The notes: a model not told the origin generated them from the letters alone. Shown: positions 29,037 to 37,540, counted from the stretch's first letter. The stretch is 64,000 bases of DNA from Mycolicibacterium arabiense (GCF_010731815.2 NZ_AP022593.1:5704001-5768000), one strand, 5' to 3'. Translations and numbers: made by a program.

Positions 29037-29885
29037 GTGCAGCAAGGGCTCGTCAAGGGCGTGACCGTGCTGGGCAATCTGGCGATCGACGTCATCGACG
29101 GCGCGCCGCCGAGCCCGGGCGGATGTGCGTCGTTCGCGGGTGTGGCGTTGGAGGCCGTCGGAGGCCACGGCCACATCGCGGCCCTCGGCGCACCGCGAGA
29201 CCATGCTCTGTTCGATCCGCTGGTGGCACGCTTCGGCTCCCTGGTCCGCATACTCCCGTCGGAGGTGACCAGCGGTTTCCGGCTCGACTACGTCGACGTC
29301 GACCACCGCCGGATGTCCGTGGACGCGATCGGCCCCGTATGGGGTGCCGCCGAGGTGGAGGCCGCGGACCCGGACACCACCTGGGTTCACCTGGCCCCGC
29401 TGCTGCGCACCGACTTCCCCGCCGACACGCTGGCTCTGCTGTCCTCGCGCGGGCACCTCGTCGCCTACGACGGTCAGGGCCTCGTCCGTGCCGACCGGGT
29501 CGGACCCCTCGTCGAGGACCGGCATTTCTCGCCGGACCTGCTCGAGCACCTCGACATGCTCAAGCTCGCCGAGGACGAAGCGGTGGTCGTCGCCGACGGC
29601 GACTTCGACGCGGCCACGGCCGAGCGGCTCGGTGTCCCGGAGATCGTCGTCACCTTCGGTTCCGAGGGCTGCGACATCTACACCGACGGCGACGTGGTGC
29701 GGGTGCCCGCAGCCTGGCGGGTGGACGGCGTCCAGACCACGGGAGCCGGTGACATGTTCACCGCCTGCTACGTCGCGCATCGCGCTGCAGGCGACGGACC
29801 GGTGCCCTCGGCCCAGCTCGCCAGCGAACTCGTCGCGCGTGAACTCGACAAGCGTCTCAAGGTCGGTCACGCCGACCTCGTGTAG
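29037..29885 (+). CDS. PfkB-family carbohydrate kinase
   Basis: The 282-residue product is short for a ribokinase-family enzyme but has both ends of the fold: the N-terminal GNLAIDVIDG and PGGCASFAGVALEAVGGHG, and the C-terminal anion-hole motif TTGAGDMFTACYVAH near residue 236. The GTG at 29037 has AGGGAGA seven bases upstream; the in-frame codons before it are not protein-like. It follows the LacI gene by 92 bases. It may phosphorylate the intermediate made by the second cluster, but no substrate is evident. Confidence 0.84.
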   Translation: MQQGLVKGVTVLGNLAIDVIDGAPPSPGGCASFAGVALEAVGGHGHIAALGAPRDHALFDPLVARFGSLVRILPSEVTSGFRLDYVDVDHRRMSVDAIGPVWGAAEVEAADPDTTWVHLAPLLRTDFPADTLALLSSRGHLVAYDGQGLVRADRVGPLVEDRHFSPDLLEHLDMLKLAEDEAVVVADGDFDAATAERLGVPEIVVTFGSEGCDIYTDGDVVRVPAAWRVDGVQTTGAGDMFTACYVAHRAAGDGPVPSAQLASELVARELDKRLKVGHADLV

Positions 29886-30212
29886 CAGCAGGTCGCAGCG
29901 ATGCCACCGTCCCTACCGGTCGGTAACCGCGATCTTAGAGAACGACGTTCTCGAAAAGTGACGAAGACCACAAATCCGCGGCGTCGCGCCGCCATTCACG
30001 CCTCTGACCTGCGCCGTTCACAAAGCCTTACCTGCAGGTAACCGGCGAGTCCGGTGTAGCCCAGCCTAAGAGAAGTGCAATAATCGTGACTGCCAGTGAC
30101 AGAAAACTGGGTGGACGTCATCTCGGCGGCGCATCGCGCAACTTGGCCTTCTCGAAGACCTCGATCGCGACCCGAAATGGCGCGACCTGACCAATCGTGA
30201 AAGGCAGGGGTC
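29886..30212. other. 327-base intergenic region with two palindromes
   Basis: No gene is visible. GAGAACG-A-CGTTCTC (29938-29952) is a 15-base odd palindrome just after the kinase gene. TTACCTGCAGGTAA (30028-30041) is a perfect 14-bp palindrome midway to korA. The region must hold the korA promoter. The first is similar to, but not the same spacing as, the KstR-type AAC-N2-GTT site; no regulator is assigned. Confidence 0.45.
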
Positions 30213-32156
30213 GTGAGTCAAGACGGCAACGGCACCAGCAACGGCGGATCCCCGCGGCAGAAGCTCGAAAAGGTTGTCATCCGATTCGCAGGCGACTCCG
30301 GCGACGGCATGCAGCTCACCGGTGACCGATTCACCTCCGAGGCCGCGCTGTTCGGCAACGACCTTGCCACGCAACCGAACTACCCCGCCGAGATCCGCGC
30401 ACCACAGGGCACCCTGCCGGGTGTGTCGTCGTTCCAGATCCAGATCGCGGACTACGACATCCTCACCGCCGGTGACCGTCCCGACGTCCTGGTCGCGATG
30501 AATCCCGCGGCGCTCAAGGCCAACGTCGCCGACCTGCCGCGCGGCGGGCTGATCATCGCCAACTCCGACGAGTTCACCAAGCGCAACCTCGCCAAGGTCG
30601 GCTACGAGGCCAACCCGCTGGAGTCCGACGAGCTGTCCGACTTCGTCGTGCAGGCCGTCGCGATGACGACGCTGACGCTCGGTGCGGTCGAGTCGATCGG
30701 CGCCACCAAGAAGGACGGCCAGCGCGCCAAGAACATGTTCGCCCTGGGGCTGCTGTCGTGGATGTACGGCCGCGAACTGCACCAGAGCGAAGTCTTCATA
30801 CGCGAGAAGTTCGCCAAGAAGCCCGAAGTGGCCGAGGCCAACGTCCTCGCGCTGAAGGCCGGCTGGAACTACGGCGAGACCACCGAGGCATTCGCCACCA
30901 CCTACGAGGTGTCACCCGCCAAGCTCAAGTCCGGCGAGTACCGCCAGATCTCCGGTAACACCGCGCTGGCCTACGGCATCGTGGCAGCCGGGCAGCTGGC
31001 CAACACCCAGGTGGTGCTGGGCACCTACCCGATCACGCCCGCGTCGGACATCCTGCACGAGCTGTCCAAGCACAAGAACTTCAACGTCCTGACCTTCCAG
31101 GCCGAGGACGAGATCGCGGGCATCGGCGCCGCGCTGGGCGCCTCCTACGGCGGTGCACTCGGCGTGACCAGCACGTCCGGTCCCGGCGTCGCGCTCAAGT
31201 CCGAGGCCATCGGGCTCGGCGTGATGATGGAGCTGCCGCTGCTCGTCGTCGACGTGCAGCGTGGGGGTCCGTCGACCGGTCTGCCCACCAAGACCGAGCA
31301 GGCCGACCTGCTGCAGGCGCTCTACGGCCGCAACGGCGAGTCACCGGTCGCCGTTCTAGCGCCCCGCTCACCCTCGGACTGCTTCGACATCGCGGTCGAG
31401 GCGTCGCGCATCGCGCTGACCTACCGCACGCCGGTCATCATCCTGTCCGACGGTGCGATCGCCAACGGCTCGGAGCCGTGGCGCATCCCCGACGTGTCGG
31501 CGTACGAACCCATCGATCACACGTTCGCCAAGGCCGGCGAGCCGTTCGAGCCCTACGCCCGCGATCCGGAGACGCTGGCGCGCCAGTTCGCGGTGCCGGG
31601 CACTCCCGGTCTCGAGCACCGGATCGGCGGCCTCGAGAAGGCCAACGGCTCGGGCAACATCTCCTACGAGCCCGGCAACCACGACCTGATGTCGCGCGTT
31701 CGTCAGGCGAAGGTCGACGGCATCTCGGTGCCCGACCTGGAGGTCGACGACCCGAGCGGGGACGCGGAGGTCCTGCTCATCGGCTGGGGCAGCTCGTACG
31801 GCCCGATCGGCGAGGCCTGCCGACGGGCCCGCCGCAAGGGCATCAAGATCGCCCACGCGCACATCCGTCACCTCAACCCGTTTCCCGCGAACCTCGGCGA
31901 GGTACTCAGCCGGTACCAGCAGGTCGTCCTACCGGAGATGAACCTCGGCCAACTCGCGATGCTGCTGCGCGCCAAGTTCCTCGTCGACGTGCAGTCGGTG
32001 ACGAAGATGGAGGGCATGGCGTTCCTGGCCGACGAGGTCGAGGGCATCATCGACGCCGCGCTGGACGGCACGTTGCGCGAGAAGGAAACCGACAAGAGCA
32101 AGTTCGCACGTTTGGCAGCCGCCACCGTGAGCGCTGGTGTGGGAGTAGACCTATGA
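30213..32156 (+). CDS. korA: 2-oxoglutarate:ferredoxin oxidoreductase, alpha/gamma fused subunit KorA
   Basis: KorA with KorB decarboxylates 2-oxoglutarate to succinyl-CoA and reduces ferredoxin, a route that lets mycobacteria run the TCA cycle without the NAD-linked dehydrogenase. The 647-residue product has an N-terminal gamma domain (VVIRFAGDSGDGMQLTG near residue 21) fused to the alpha pyrimidine-binding domain (TYPITPASDILHELS near 271, FQAEDEIAGIGAALGASYGG near 295). The GTG at 30213 has AGGCAGGGG before it. The stop overlaps the korB start as ATGA. Order korA-korB-mobA matches M. tuberculosis. Confidence 0.96.
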   Translation: MSQDGNGTSNGGSPRQKLEKVVIRFAGDSGDGMQLTGDRFTSEAALFGNDLATQPNYPAEIRAPQGTLPGVSSFQIQIADYDILTAGDRPDVLVAMNPAALKANVADLPRGGLIIANSDEFTKRNLAKVGYEANPLESDELSDFVVQAVAMTTLTLGAVESIGATKKDGQRAKNMFALGLLSWMYGRELHQSEVFIREKFAKKPEVAEANVLALKAGWNYGETTEAFATTYEVSPAKLKSGEYRQISGNTALAYGIVAAGQLANTQVVLGTYPITPASDILHELSKHKNFNVLTFQAEDEIAGIGAALGASYGGALGVTSTSGPGVALKSEAIGLGVMMELPLLVVDVQRGGPSTGLPTKTEQADLLQALYGRNGESPVAVLAPRSPSDCFDIAVEASRIALTYRTPVIILSDGAIANGSEPWRIPDVSAYEPIDHTFAKAGEPFEPYARDPETLARQFAVPGTPGLEHRIGGLEKANGSGNISYEPGNHDLMSRVRQAKVDGISVPDLEVDDPSGDAEVLLIGWGSSYGPIGEACRRARRKGIKIAHAHIRHLNPFPANLGEVLSRYQQVVLPEMNLGQLAMLLRAKFLVDVQSVTKMEGMAFLADEVEGIIDAALDGTLREKETDKSKFARLAAATVSAGVGVDL

Positions 32157-33235
32157 CTGACCTGATCGGATCCGACCTCGGATTGACCGCCTCTGGTTTG
32201 ACCAAGACCAGCGGGGTGCCGACCACCGACCAGCCGCAGAAGGCCAAGGACTTCACGAGTGACCAGGAAGTCCGCTGGTGCCCCGGTTGCGGTGACTACG
32301 TCATCCTCAACACCATTCGCAACTTCCTGCCCGAACTCGGGCTGCGGCGCGAGAACATGGTGTTCGTCAGCGGCATTGGCTGCTCGAGCCGCTTCCCGTA
32401 CTACCTGGAGACCTACGGTCTGCACTCGATCCACGGGCGTGCGCCGACCATCGCGACGGGCCTGGCACTGGCCCGCGAGGACCTGTCGGTGTGGGTCGTC
32501 ACCGGCGACGGCGACGCCCTGTCGATCGGCGGCAACCACCTGATCCACGCGCTGCGCCGCAACGTGAACCTCACGATCCTGCTGTTCAACAACAGGATTT
32601 ACGGCCTCACGAAGGGGCAGTACTCGCCGACGTCAGAGGTCGGCAAGGTCACCAAGTCGACGCCGATGGGTTCGCTGGACTACCCCTTCAACCCGGTGTC
32701 GCTGGCACTGGGAGCCGAGGCGACCTTCGTGGGCCGGGCGCTGGATTCGGACCGCAAGGGCCTGACCGAGGTGCTGCGCGCTGCCGCTGCGCATCGCGGC
32801 GCTGCGCTGGTCGAGATCATGCAGGACTGCCCGATCTTCAACGATGGCTCATTCGACGCGCTCCGCAAGGAAGGCGCCGAGGAGCGTCTCATCCGCGTCG
32901 CCCACGGTCAGCCGATCACCTTCGGCGCCGAGGGCGAGTACTGCGTGGTGAAGTCCGGTTACGGACTCGAGGTCGCCAAGACCGCAGACGTCGCCGCCTC
33001 TGACATCGCCGTGCACAACGCCGAGATCGACGATCCCGCGTACGCCTTCGCACTGTCGCGCCTGTCCGAGCAGAACCTCGACCACACCGTGATGGGGATC
33101 TTCCGCCAGGTTCAGCGCCCGACGTATGACGAGATGGCGCGGAACCAGGTCACATCCGCGATGGATTCCAAGCCCCACGACACCGCGGCTCTGCAATCCT
33201 TGCTGCGTGGAAAAGACACCTGGACCGTCGAGTAA
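32153..33235 (+). CDS. korB: 2-oxoglutarate:ferredoxin oxidoreductase, beta subunit KorB
   Basis: KorB holds thiamine diphosphate and an iron-sulfur centre. In the 360-residue product the WCPGCGDY motif near residue 42 and [11 protein letters not shown] near 77 supply the cysteines. [20 protein letters not shown] near residue 118 and [16 protein letters not shown] form the ThDP/Mg site. The ATG at 32153 overlaps the korA stop; the longer open frame upstream is a shadow within korA. The end of the gene overlaps mobA by 29 bases. Confidence 0.96.
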   Translation: MTDLIGSDLGLTASGLTKTSGVPTTDQPQKAKDFTSDQEVRWCPGCGDYVILNTIRNFLPELGLRRENMVFVSGIGCSSRFPYYLETYGLHSIHGRAPTIATGLALAREDLSVWVVTGDGDALSIGGNHLIHALRRNVNLTILLFNNRIYGLTKGQYSPTSEVGKVTKSTPMGSLDYPFNPVSLALGAEATFVGRALDSDRKGLTEVLRAAAAHRGAALVEIMQDCPIFNDGSFDALRKEGAEERLIRVAHGQPITFGAEGEYCVVKSGYGLEVAKTADVAASDIAVHNAEIDDPAYAFALSRLSEQNLDHTVMGIFRQVQRPTYDEMARNQVTSAMDSKPHDTAALQSLLRGKDTWTVE

Positions 33236-33914
33236 CGCGGGAGCCGACGCTCTCACTCCGCCTGCCGCGATCGTGCTGGCGGGCGGTGCGTCCCGGCGCA
33301 TGGGCCGGGACAAGGCCACGCTGCCGTTCTCGGCTCCCGACGGCGAGACCACCATGGTCGAGCAGGTCGTCCGGACGCTGAACACCCGCTGTTCGCCGGT
33401 CTTCGTGATGGCTGCACCGGGTCAGCCGCTGCCCGAACTCCACGCGACGGTGCTGCGCGACGAAGCCCGGGGGGTGGGGCCGCTGCTGGCCACCGCCCGC
33501 GGGCTACACGCCGCCGCGGCGGCCGGCGCCGAGTTCGCCTTCGTATCCGCCGTCGACATGCCCTACCTCGACGCGTCGATCATCGACGAACTGCTCGGCC
33601 CCGCCCGGCGGCTTGATGCCGACGTGGTCCTGCCGTGGGACGGTCGGACCCACTACCTCGCGGGCGTCTATCGCACGACGTTGGCAACGCTCGCCGATCA
33701 GCTGGTCGAGGCGGGGGAGCGGAGTATGCGCGCACTGGTGCACGCCGTCGACACGCAGCGGGTCGTGATGCCCGAGCAGCGGTCGCTGACCAACGTCAAC
33801 ACCCCGCCGATCTCGGGTAATGGTGCCAGCAAATTGGCGAATTCGAACGGGATCGCGATTGAATTAATGGCGACTAACCGAATAGCGCCATGGGAATGGG
33901 TTTCGAGCGTGTGA
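33207..33914 (+). CDS. mobA: Molybdenum cofactor guanylyltransferase MobA
   Basis: MobA joins GMP to molybdopterin to make the guanine-dinucleotide cofactor, the form used by enzymes such as the YdeP-type oxidoreductase at 4107. The signature [20 protein letters not shown] is near residue 17, with VDMPYLD (metal-binding Asp) near 111 and NVNTP near 196. The GTG at 33207 begins inside korB, so the genes are coupled. After NVNTP, where the family usually ends soon, there is an extra tail of about 35 residues encoded by AT-richer DNA, perhaps from loss of the original stop. Confidence 0.92.
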   Translation: MEKTPGPSSNAGADALTPPAAIVLAGGASRRMGRDKATLPFSAPDGETTMVEQVVRTLNTRCSPVFVMAAPGQPLPELHATVLRDEARGVGPLLATARGLHAAAAAGAEFAFVSAVDMPYLDASIIDELLGPARRLDADVVLPWDGRTHYLAGVYRTTLATLADQLVEAGERSMRALVHAVDTQRVVMPEQRSLTNVNTPPISGNGASKLANSNGIAIELMATNRIAPWEWVSSV

Positions 33915-34540
33915 TTCACGCTCCAATTGCCCTCGGCTGATCGCAGAGTCGGCACGCCACTGTCCGATGTGTCGACGCAACGGGCATTGCCCGCAAGCGT
34001 TTTCGGCGCTGTCGAGCCCGGGTGTCGAGGAACGGACGGCTCCTCCAACGCCCTTTCGGGCGACGCGTCGGCGTCACAATGGGATCCGTTCTCTCCTGTC
34101 GTACCGCCCCAGGCCGGTTCTGCGCAGGTGGTGCCTTGCCATTGCGCGGGACCACAGCGAGCGATTCAGACGTCTGGTTGGCAAAAGCGCTGCCGCGCAA
34201 TGCCTTCGCGCGGATAGGCATCAACCGGTCTGCAGTTCGGTCACGCGTCACGACGGGCCCCGTCAAGGCGGAAACCGTTGTTAGACAACATCATCAGACG
34301 TGACGCATCGATCGCAACGCATCCCGGCCACAGCGAACCGGATCGACGCCTGTTGGGCGTCGGAGGCGAAATCGCTGTGGCAGAACCCAATCGAGTGGCT
34401 AGTGGTGCCCGTGGTGCAACCTGGTTGTGTGCGGGCTCACAATATCGTCGTGACGTGCATCACGATCTCACTGGCAGGCAAGAAACGGTGGAAGCCCTCG
34501 AAAGTCACCGTTGACCTGCATTTATCGGCTCGTCGTCGCA

Positions 34541-34571
34541 CCGTGATCAAACCGTGATCATGCCGTGAATC
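34541..34571 (+). repeat. Three direct repeats with 11-bp period upstream of rpfE
   Basis: CCGTGATCA occurs at 34541 and 34552, and the related CCGTGAATC at 34563. The 11-base spacing places each copy on the same face of the helix, as for an activator or response-regulator array. It is about 305 bases upstream of the rpfE start. Confidence 0.5.
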
Positions 34572-34683
34572 GCATTCGTGTCGACATGACTTTGCGATCC
34601 GACGTTTAGTACGGTCCCAAACGTCTCCAAACGGAGCAAACAAGTACACATCACGAACCTGCGTGTGAGTGGGGCTGCGGTGG

Positions 34684-34839
34684 GTCGGGACCAGGGTCCC
34701 GACGTCACGCCGCGGCGGCCGGATGAGTCATCCGGCGAGGCGACTACGACCTCCCGCTGTCGTACCCGACCGAGACGGTGCGGCCCATATCCCCGGCCTA
34801 GCTGGACCAGGCACTTCACGTCCGCGTGCTGCGCGGACG
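34684..34839 (+). promoter_or_regulatory. Structured leader of rpfE with three hairpins
   Basis: Three strong inverted repeats lie between the likely promoter and the rpfE start: GTCGGGACC/GGTCCCGAC (34684-34703), GCCGGATGA-G-TCATCCGGC (34718-34736) and CGTCCGCG-TGCTG-CGCGGACG (34819-34839). rpf leaders in actinobacteria can carry the ydaO c-di-AMP riboswitch; I could not fit this stretch to that motif with confidence. It could be an unrecognised riboswitch or an attenuator. Confidence 0.5.
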
Positions 34840-34874
34840 CGTCGATGGCGCGCGCTTGGCGAAAGGGATCGAAG

Positions 34875-35198
34875 TTGAAGAACATCCGCAAGACGTTTGG
34901 GCTGGCCACCATCGCTGGGGCACTCACCGTGGCTCCGATGGCGCTGGGCGCCGGCACCGCGAATGCGGACGGCGTGAACTGGGACGCCGTGGCGGCGTGC
35001 GAGTCGGGTGGCAACTGGTCCACCGCGACCGGCAACGGCTACTACGGCGGCCTGCAGTTCACGATGAGCACGTGGCGATCCAACGGCGGCAGCGGCTCGC
35101 CGCATCAGGCTAGCCGCGAGGAGCAGATCCGGGTGGCGAACAACGTCCTGCAGACGCAGGGCATCGGCGCATGGCCGACGTGCGGCGGGCGGGGCTAA
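34875..35198 (+). CDS. rpfE: Resuscitation-promoting factor (RpfE-type)
   Basis: Rpf proteins are secreted lysozyme/transglycosylase-like enzymes that cut peptidoglycan and help dormant cells resume growth. The 107-residue product has a signal peptide of about 31 residues (cleavage near TANADG) and a single Rpf domain: the catalytic glutamate in CESGGNW near residue 41, YYGGLQFTMSTW and a closing cysteine in WPTCGG. The start is TTG at 34875 with AAGGGA seven bases before; an ATG-free longer frame runs through the structured leader. Its place between mobA and the valS block matches rpfE (Rv2450c) of M. tuberculosis. It is shorter than Mtb RpfE, lacking a long linker. Confidence 0.93.
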   Translation: MKNIRKTFGLATIAGALTVAPMALGAGTANADGVNWDAVAACESGGNWSTATGNGYYGGLQFTMSTWRSNGGSGSPHQASREEQIRVANNVLQTQGIGAWPTCGGRG

Positions 35199-35223
35199 CC
35201 CCCACGTCGTTCGACCCGAGGAA

Positions 35224-35252
35224 GGCGGCAGCCGATTCGATCGGCTGCCGCC
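35224..35252 (+). terminator. Hairpin terminator after rpfE
   Basis: A 12-bp perfect stem (35224-35235 with 35241-35252) with loop TTCGA begins 25 bases after the rpfE stop, followed by a pyrimidine-rich tract. It isolates rpfE from the second rpf gene. Confidence 0.85.
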
Positions 35253-35428
35253 TCCTCCGTCTCTACTACCTCAGCCTTCCCTGCTGTCCATCACACCCCG
35301 GTAAAGAACCTCTACCTCTTCTGTAACGCGTGAAGTGGGTCACACGACGTACCACATGACTGCGCCAGGCGAGCTGAGCGACACGCCCTAGCGGTTCTCG
35401 TGTCAACCGGTCGGGGAAGGACCGCAAC

Positions 35429-35944
35429 ATGATCATCAGCACCGCACTTCGCGACACCACCGCCAGGGTCCTGCGCTTCGTGATCCTCATCGGCGCGCTG
35501 GCTCTTGCCATCGGCGCCATCACCACTGCGTTGTCCGCCGCGTCGGCGCGGGCGGACACCATGAACTGGGACGCCGTCGCGCAATGCGAATCCGGCGGCA
35601 ACTGGGCAGCCAACACCGGCAACGGCCACTACGGCGGTCTGCAATTCAAGCCGGCGACCTGGGCGTCCAACGGCGGAGTCGGTTCGCCCACGACGGCATC
35701 GCGTGCCGAGCAGATCCGCGTCGCGGAGAACGTCCTGCGCACTCAGGGTGTGAAGGCATGGCCCAAGTGCGGTCCGCGCGGGGCAACGCCTGCCGTGTGG
35801 CGCACCCCGGCTGCGCCGTCGGCGCCCGCCACGGGAACCGGCTGCGACGCCATCCGCCAGGGCGGCATCCTCGGCGTCGTCGATCTGCGCCAGATGTGCT
35901 CGACGTTCCTCGCGCCGTTGGCCGCCTTCACTCAGCCGCGCTGA
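35429..35944 (+). CDS. Second resuscitation-promoting factor, RpfC/RpfE-like
   Basis: The 171-residue product has an N-terminal membrane/signal segment (residues 17-42, cleavage near SARAD). The Rpf domain (about 43-116) has the catalytic Glu in [19 protein letters not shown] and a Cys in WPKCGPRG. Unlike the first, it carries a further 55-residue tail with a Pro/Ala/Thr linker and two more cysteines (GCDAI, MCSTF). It lies 230 bases after rpfE and has its own start, with GGGGAAGGA before the ATG. A tandem pair fits a local duplication. Its 3' end overlaps the convergent VOC remnant by 13 bases. Confidence 0.9.
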   Translation: MIISTALRDTTARVLRFVILIGALALAIGAITTALSAASARADTMNWDAVAQCESGGNWAANTGNGHYGGLQFKPATWASNGGVGSPTTASRAEQIRVAENVLRTQGVKAWPKCGPRGATPAVWRTPAAPSAPATGTGCDAIRQGGILGVVDLRQMCSTFLAPLAAFTQPR

Positions 35945-36364
35945 ACGAACTCGTTCCCCTCCGGATCCACCGGGCCGTCGAAGGTGCCACCCCCGACACT
36001 CCATCGCCAACGGTTCGGCGTGACGCGGGCATCGGGCACCGGCACGAACTTCCAGACCAGATCCGGCCACCCGGCGCAGCCGTGTAGATAGCGCGGCGTG
36101 CCATCCGGCCCCGGACCGATCTGCGCGCGGACCCGAGGAGCCCACCACGGCGTCGAGGACCCGGGCGCCCATCGCCAGGAGGGCCTCGACGTCGCGCACG
36201 TAGACGTCGAGGTGCACGCGGTTCTTGACGACCTTGGGTCGTTCCTGCGGCACCACCTCCAACAGCCGTGCACACTCATCCGGGCCGAGCGCCGACTCCC
36301 AGAACCCACGGACTGCCGCCGGATCGTCCGCCTCGACGATCAGCCGACCGAGTGACGCCGTCAT
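35932..36364 (-). pseudogene. VOC/glyoxalase-family gene with a frameshift
   Basis: Reading from the ATG at 36364, the first frame gives a good VOC start: ASLGRLIVEADDPAAVRGFW and NRVHLDVYVRDVEALLAMGA. It then turns into non-family sequence. A second frame gives the rest of the domain: DLVWKFVPVPDARVTPNRW and the characteristic ending DPEGNEF, stopping at 35932. The switch lies near 36110-36150. The total of 433 bases is one more than a multiple of three, as expected for a single-base indel. The start overlaps the FAD monooxygenase stop (ATGA). It could be a true pseudogene or a sequencing error. Confidence 0.75.
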
Positions 36365-37521
36365 CGCGACCCTCCGCCGGGAAGGGCGAACGCCGAGCGC
36401 GCCGCGATGGTCGACAGGTGCCGGGTCAGCACCGCCTCCGGCACCACCGAGGACGCCCGCACCAGCGCAGCCCCCGCGAAGGCCGGTCGCAGGTTGACCA
36501 CCTCGCCGATGACGCGCGATTCGCGCATCAGCCGCCGCACCCGGGGGCGGCGCGCGGCGGCGAACCGGGTGAAGGCCGCGGGCAGGTCGTCGCCGCGGCC
36601 GATGCAGTGGGCCAGGACCGCGGCGTCCTCGAGACCCTGACAACCGCCCTGACCGAGATGCGGACGCATCGGGTGCGCCGCGTCGCCGACGAGCACGATG
36701 CGTCCCCGCGACCACACCTTCGCCGGCTCGCGGTCGTAGAGGTCATTGCGCAACACGTCGGTCTCCTCGGTCGCCGCGAGCAGTGCGGGCACCGGGTCGG
36801 CCCAGTGCGAATACTTCGCGCGCAGATGGGGCAGCTCCCCGCCGGGTGCGCTCGCGCCCTCGCTGCAGCGTTCCGTGCCGAACCAATAGGTGTGATCGGC
36901 TCCCAGCGGAACGTGCCCGAATTCCGTCCCGGTCCCCATGGTCTCGCCTGCGAGGTCGGGATCGATGGCGCACCGCGCGATCGCGCGCCACGCCGTGTAA
37001 CCGGCGTAGCGGTGCCGCAGCGGGCCGTTCAGGTGGCGTGCGACCGCCGACCCGACCCCGTCCGCGCCGATCACCGCGGCCGCCTCCCGTACGCTGCCGT
37101 GGCTCATCGCCACCGCCACCCCGGCGCCGGTGTCGTCGAAAGACGTTGCGGCCAGGCCGGTCTCGACCGTGCCGGGGGACAGCGCGTCGGTCAGCACCCT
37201 GGCAAGGACGGACCGGCGCACCACGACGAGCGGCTCGCCCAGCGCCTTGGTGATGCGTTCGGGTGACGGGTGGCGCAACCACGTGCCGTTGCTCCACCGC
37301 ATCGCGCCCGCGGTCACCCGCCCGCCAGAGTCCCGAACCGCGTCGCCGAGTCCGATCGCGTCGAGCGCGGCCAGCGCGTTGGGCCAGATGCTTATGCCCG
37401 CGCCCGACGAGGTGTCGCTGCGTTCCTCCACGATCGCGACGTCGTGGCCTCGGCGTTGCAGCGCGACGGCCGTTGCCAAGCCGGCGATGCCGGCGCCGAT
37501 GACCAGGATGCGTTGCGTCAC
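36361..37521 (-). CDS. FAD-dependent monooxygenase (PHBH-like)
   Basis: The 386-residue flavoprotein has the N-terminal FAD motif VIGAGIAGLATAVALQRRGH, the middle DG motif VIGADGVGSAVARH near residue 151, and the second FAD motif GDAAHPMRPHLGQGGCQGLE near residue 283. These mark group A flavin monooxygenases that hydroxylate aromatic or similar small molecules with NAD(P)H and oxygen. It starts at ATG 37521, 19 bases from the stop of the thioesterase gene, so it continues that transcription unit. The substrate is not evident. Confidence 0.9.
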   Translation of the reverse strand: MTQRILVIGAGIAGLATAVALQRRGHDVAIVEERSDTSSGAGISIWPNALAALDAIGLGDAVRDSGGRVTAGAMRWSNGTWLRHPSPERITKALGEPLVVVRRSVLARVLTDALSPGTVETGLAATSFDDTGAGVAVAMSHGSVREAAAVIGADGVGSAVARHLNGPLRHRYAGYTAWRAIARCAIDPDLAGETMGTGTEFGHVPLGADHTYWFGTERCSEGASAPGGELPHLRAKYSHWADPVPALLAATEETDVLRNDLYDREPAKVWSRGRIVLVGDAAHPMRPHLGQGGCQGLEDAAVLAHCIGRGDDLPAAFTRFAAARRPRVRRLMRESRVIGEVVNLRPAFAGAALVRASSVVPEAVLTRHLSTIAARSAFALPGGGSR

Positions 37522-37540
37522 GCCATGAAAATAGGGCGAA

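Larger units (their letters stand above)
33915..34874. other. 960-base region without a convincing gene
   Basis: Several overlapping open frames exist on both strands, but none has the codon bias or family motifs of its neighbours. The first 60-80 bases include a small inverted repeat CGGGCA-T-TGCCCG (33981-33993) before a GCGTTTT run, possibly the mobA terminator. Base composition is more AT-rich from about 34280 to 34640 than in the genes around. The last 350 bases hold a direct-repeat array and a structured leader for rpfE, listed separately. M. tuberculosis has small hypothetical genes (Rv2451, Rv2452c) at this place; I could not recognise them here. Confidence 0.5.

Noticed and set aside
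30042..30066. Possible IdeR (iron) box near GTAGCCCAGCCTAAG before korA
   Set aside because: Only about half of the 19-base consensus fits and the symmetry is lost, so no iron control is claimed.
33916..34303. Several 90-116 codon open frames on both strands after mobA
   Set aside because: They overlap each other in many frames, have no ribosome sites of note and no family features; treated as non-coding.
34580..34874. c-di-AMP (ydaO) riboswitch upstream of rpfE
   Set aside because: The position is right for the class, but the conserved sequence blocks could not be placed by eye; left as an unclassified structured leader.
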